Shown piece after piece: positions 62,210 through 64,000 of a stretch of 64,000 nucleotides of DNA (positions are counted from its first letter, which is position 1; each line of letters starts with the position of its first letter). A program made the translations under genes and the position numbers. The DNA is taken from assembly GCA_963669155.1 (NCBI GenBank), contig OZ022576.1, positions 529,001 to 593,000 of the forward strand. Direction: 5' to 3'. This stretch comes from Arbacia lixula. Taxonomy: Eukaryota; Echinodermata; Echinoidea; Arbacioida; Arbaciidae. Below the pieces are notes generated by a model. It was not told the DNA's origin. It did not search any database and saw only the letters and a list, made by a program, of their open reading frames with translations.

Positions 62210-64000
62210 GTCACCTGTGGCGCCACCGACCCTTGATGATTGCAGGGAGTTTTGTTTTGGTGATGAATTCCTTGATCAGCGATCCTCCCTGTCATTCCTG
62301 TGCGCACGGTGTGATGGTTAGCGCGCTCACCTCGCTTGACAGCTCTCGCGAGATTGTATTCTGAGGCCATCCATCTTACACACGGGTTGTTTAGGAGGAG
62401 GGTATTAGGCTGTTGAATCAACGAGGGATTGGATATCGCCCCGTTGGTTAGTCATCGTCATTATGTGTACTGTATTTACCATGTATATAGTGAGGTAAAG
62501 GCAGCATCTGCCCAACCGTATACGCACTTTATTTTGTTTATCCAGTCCTAAGATTATTGCTTAACCGTGAGGATGTGTTCGTTCTTACCGCTTTTCAGTT
62601 TATCTGCAATAAAATGAATGCTTGCCGAAAACTCATTGGCCAATGAGCCGTTTTCACAATGTATTCACAACTTTCTCCCTAACCTTGTATTAAAGTGATA
62701 TGTCATTCACCTGTATCTAGAAATTCATATTCAATGGGTGGAATGCACTTTGAATCTATTAGTTCATGTAGTTGTTGATACTCGGACAAACCTCGACAAG
62801 CTTTCTGGTTACCGTTAAGATCGCATTGTTAAAAAGAAGTGCATTCATATCCAAAATAGTCTATAGGTTTACTCTATACATGTACAATGTTTTCCAGCAA
62901 TACGATGAAGACCTATTAGAGACCTACGAATAGCACGTTTCTGTTGCGTGTTAAAAACACACCACACCATTGAAACAATCATTCCAATTTGTATTCGTTG
63001 CGTCTGTTTAAGAACATCATCTGATTTAGATTAGATATTAGTGAATGTGGCCTGAATTACATTTCAAAAATACAAAATCAATCGAAAAGTTGCCCGGAAG
63101 TTTGATCAATGGACAATTATTTTTCATTCACGGAAAAGTTCACGGTCTAGCTTCGCGTGCTTCTTTAATTTCCGGTTCTTGTATTTATAGATAAAATCTT
63201 CTTTGGCACACTAATTTTGGTAACACTTGTGTTTGTATCACTCTGTATGGAGTACGCGAAGGGAAACTAACTTTCTCACTGTTGTCAAAAGCTGAATGGA
63301 CGGCCCCTGATGCGGATCTAAGAAGTAAGCGAAAGGGAAAGAGGACGTGCATCGACAGGGAACATTATTAATTATAGACTGGTGATATTAATAGCTGTGA
63401 TGATACATTGTGGAATATAGCATACACGGCGCACGTGCCAGGGTGGTACATGACCGCATTCACGGCACGCGCGGTATGGGGAATGGAGCTGTCACATGAA
63501 GTGAATGAAGGTATCTAACTGACTGACAGATTGACGGATTGACAGTGACAAGACGCGCTAAGTGACAAGCTTCTGCTTCCAATTATGTCACTCTAGAGAT
63601 AGAGATAGTGCCTAAGCACTATGAAAATTATTTTGGTATCGTATTTCAGGATATAATTGATTTCCCCCCACATACGCATAACCCATCCTTGTTTCAGAAA
63701 CGAACATCTTCCTCTTCACGTATTTGTGAATGGTAGAAGGAAACAGTGTATCTCCATCATTCCTGTTTTATTTTTATACATTGTTGTATTTTTCTTTATT
63801 TGGTTTCATGACATAGAAGCTTATTATGTAGCTACTTAGCTCGAAATAGCATGTCTTGTTTTAGAATGTCCTCCTTCCTGCTTCACTGCCGTGGTATCAT
63901 TCATGTTGAAAAGTTAATACAACACACTGTCTGGAGGTTATTATCTTAATGCGGGAAATATTGTAACTGTTTGTTTCAGGACACGCACACATTCCTAGTT
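62206..64000. other. Right end of window; no recognised gene
   Basis: A stretch at about 62305-62370 (gatggttagcgcgctcacctcgc) resembles the A-box end of a tRNA-derived SINE, but a clear B box is missing. A possible acceptor, tttgtttcag, ends at 63980, but the 20 bases left are too few to judge. Confidence 0.35.

Noticed and set aside
62290..62370. Possible tRNA gene or SINE head
   Set aside because: A-box-like sequence is present, but no clear B box or cloverleaf could be built; left as a note only.
63971..64000. Possible acceptor and exon start at the right edge for the GPCR
   Set aside because: In the needed phase it would read GHAHIPS, which does not look like TM4, and only 20 bases remain.

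Overview
This is a eukaryotic genomic window, most likely from an invertebrate deuterostome and probably a sea urchin. The evidence is spliced genes with GT/AG introns, animal-specific TGF-beta signalling, a mitochondrial ribosomal protein gene, abundant CA/CT/GA microsatellites, long G or C runs, and many small hairpin DNA transposons. The echinoid assignment is inference from overall character; no species-diagnostic sequence was used.

Four protein-coding loci can be supported. (1) Positions 4341-17173 (+): a TGF-beta type II receptor gene (TGFBR2 orthologue) in six recognisable exons, with a cysteine-rich ectodomain, one transmembrane helix and a Ser/Thr kinase. (2) 31291-23435 (-): PSMA2, the alpha-2 subunit of the 20S proteasome, complete in five exons (235 aa). 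(3) 33282-35661 (+): MRPL32, mitochondrial ribosomal protein bL32m, complete in three exons (188 aa). (4) 43948-44473 (+): the first coding exon of a rhodopsin-class GPCR (TM1-TM3, NRY motif); its remaining exons were not found in the window.

TGFBR2 and PSMA2 are tail to tail. PSMA2 and MRPL32 are head to head, with about 2.0 kb between start codons, the same arrangement as in the human genome. In this window that intergenic interval has been invaded by nested TTAA-flanked hairpin elements, several of which carry a CRE/E-box composite site. A perfect palindrome with 102-bp arms lies in PSMA2 intron 1.

The rest is intron and intergenic DNA dominated by repeats. These include a pogo/Tigger-like element directly after MRPL32 (36217-37051), a TTAA-bounded element (37577-38315), a hairpin plus duplicated module at 41952-42771, LINE remnants at 27575-28139 (+) and 62068-61506 (-), and many microsatellites including a 171-bp AATC array. 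The 3' half (44.5-64 kb) has no recognisable gene beyond the first GPCR exon and the LINE remnant.

The genes have unrelated jobs: cell-surface signalling, cytosolic protein degradation, mitochondrial translation and a receptor of unknown ligand. Only the PSMA2/MRPL32 pair is likely to be co-regulated, through a shared promoter region.
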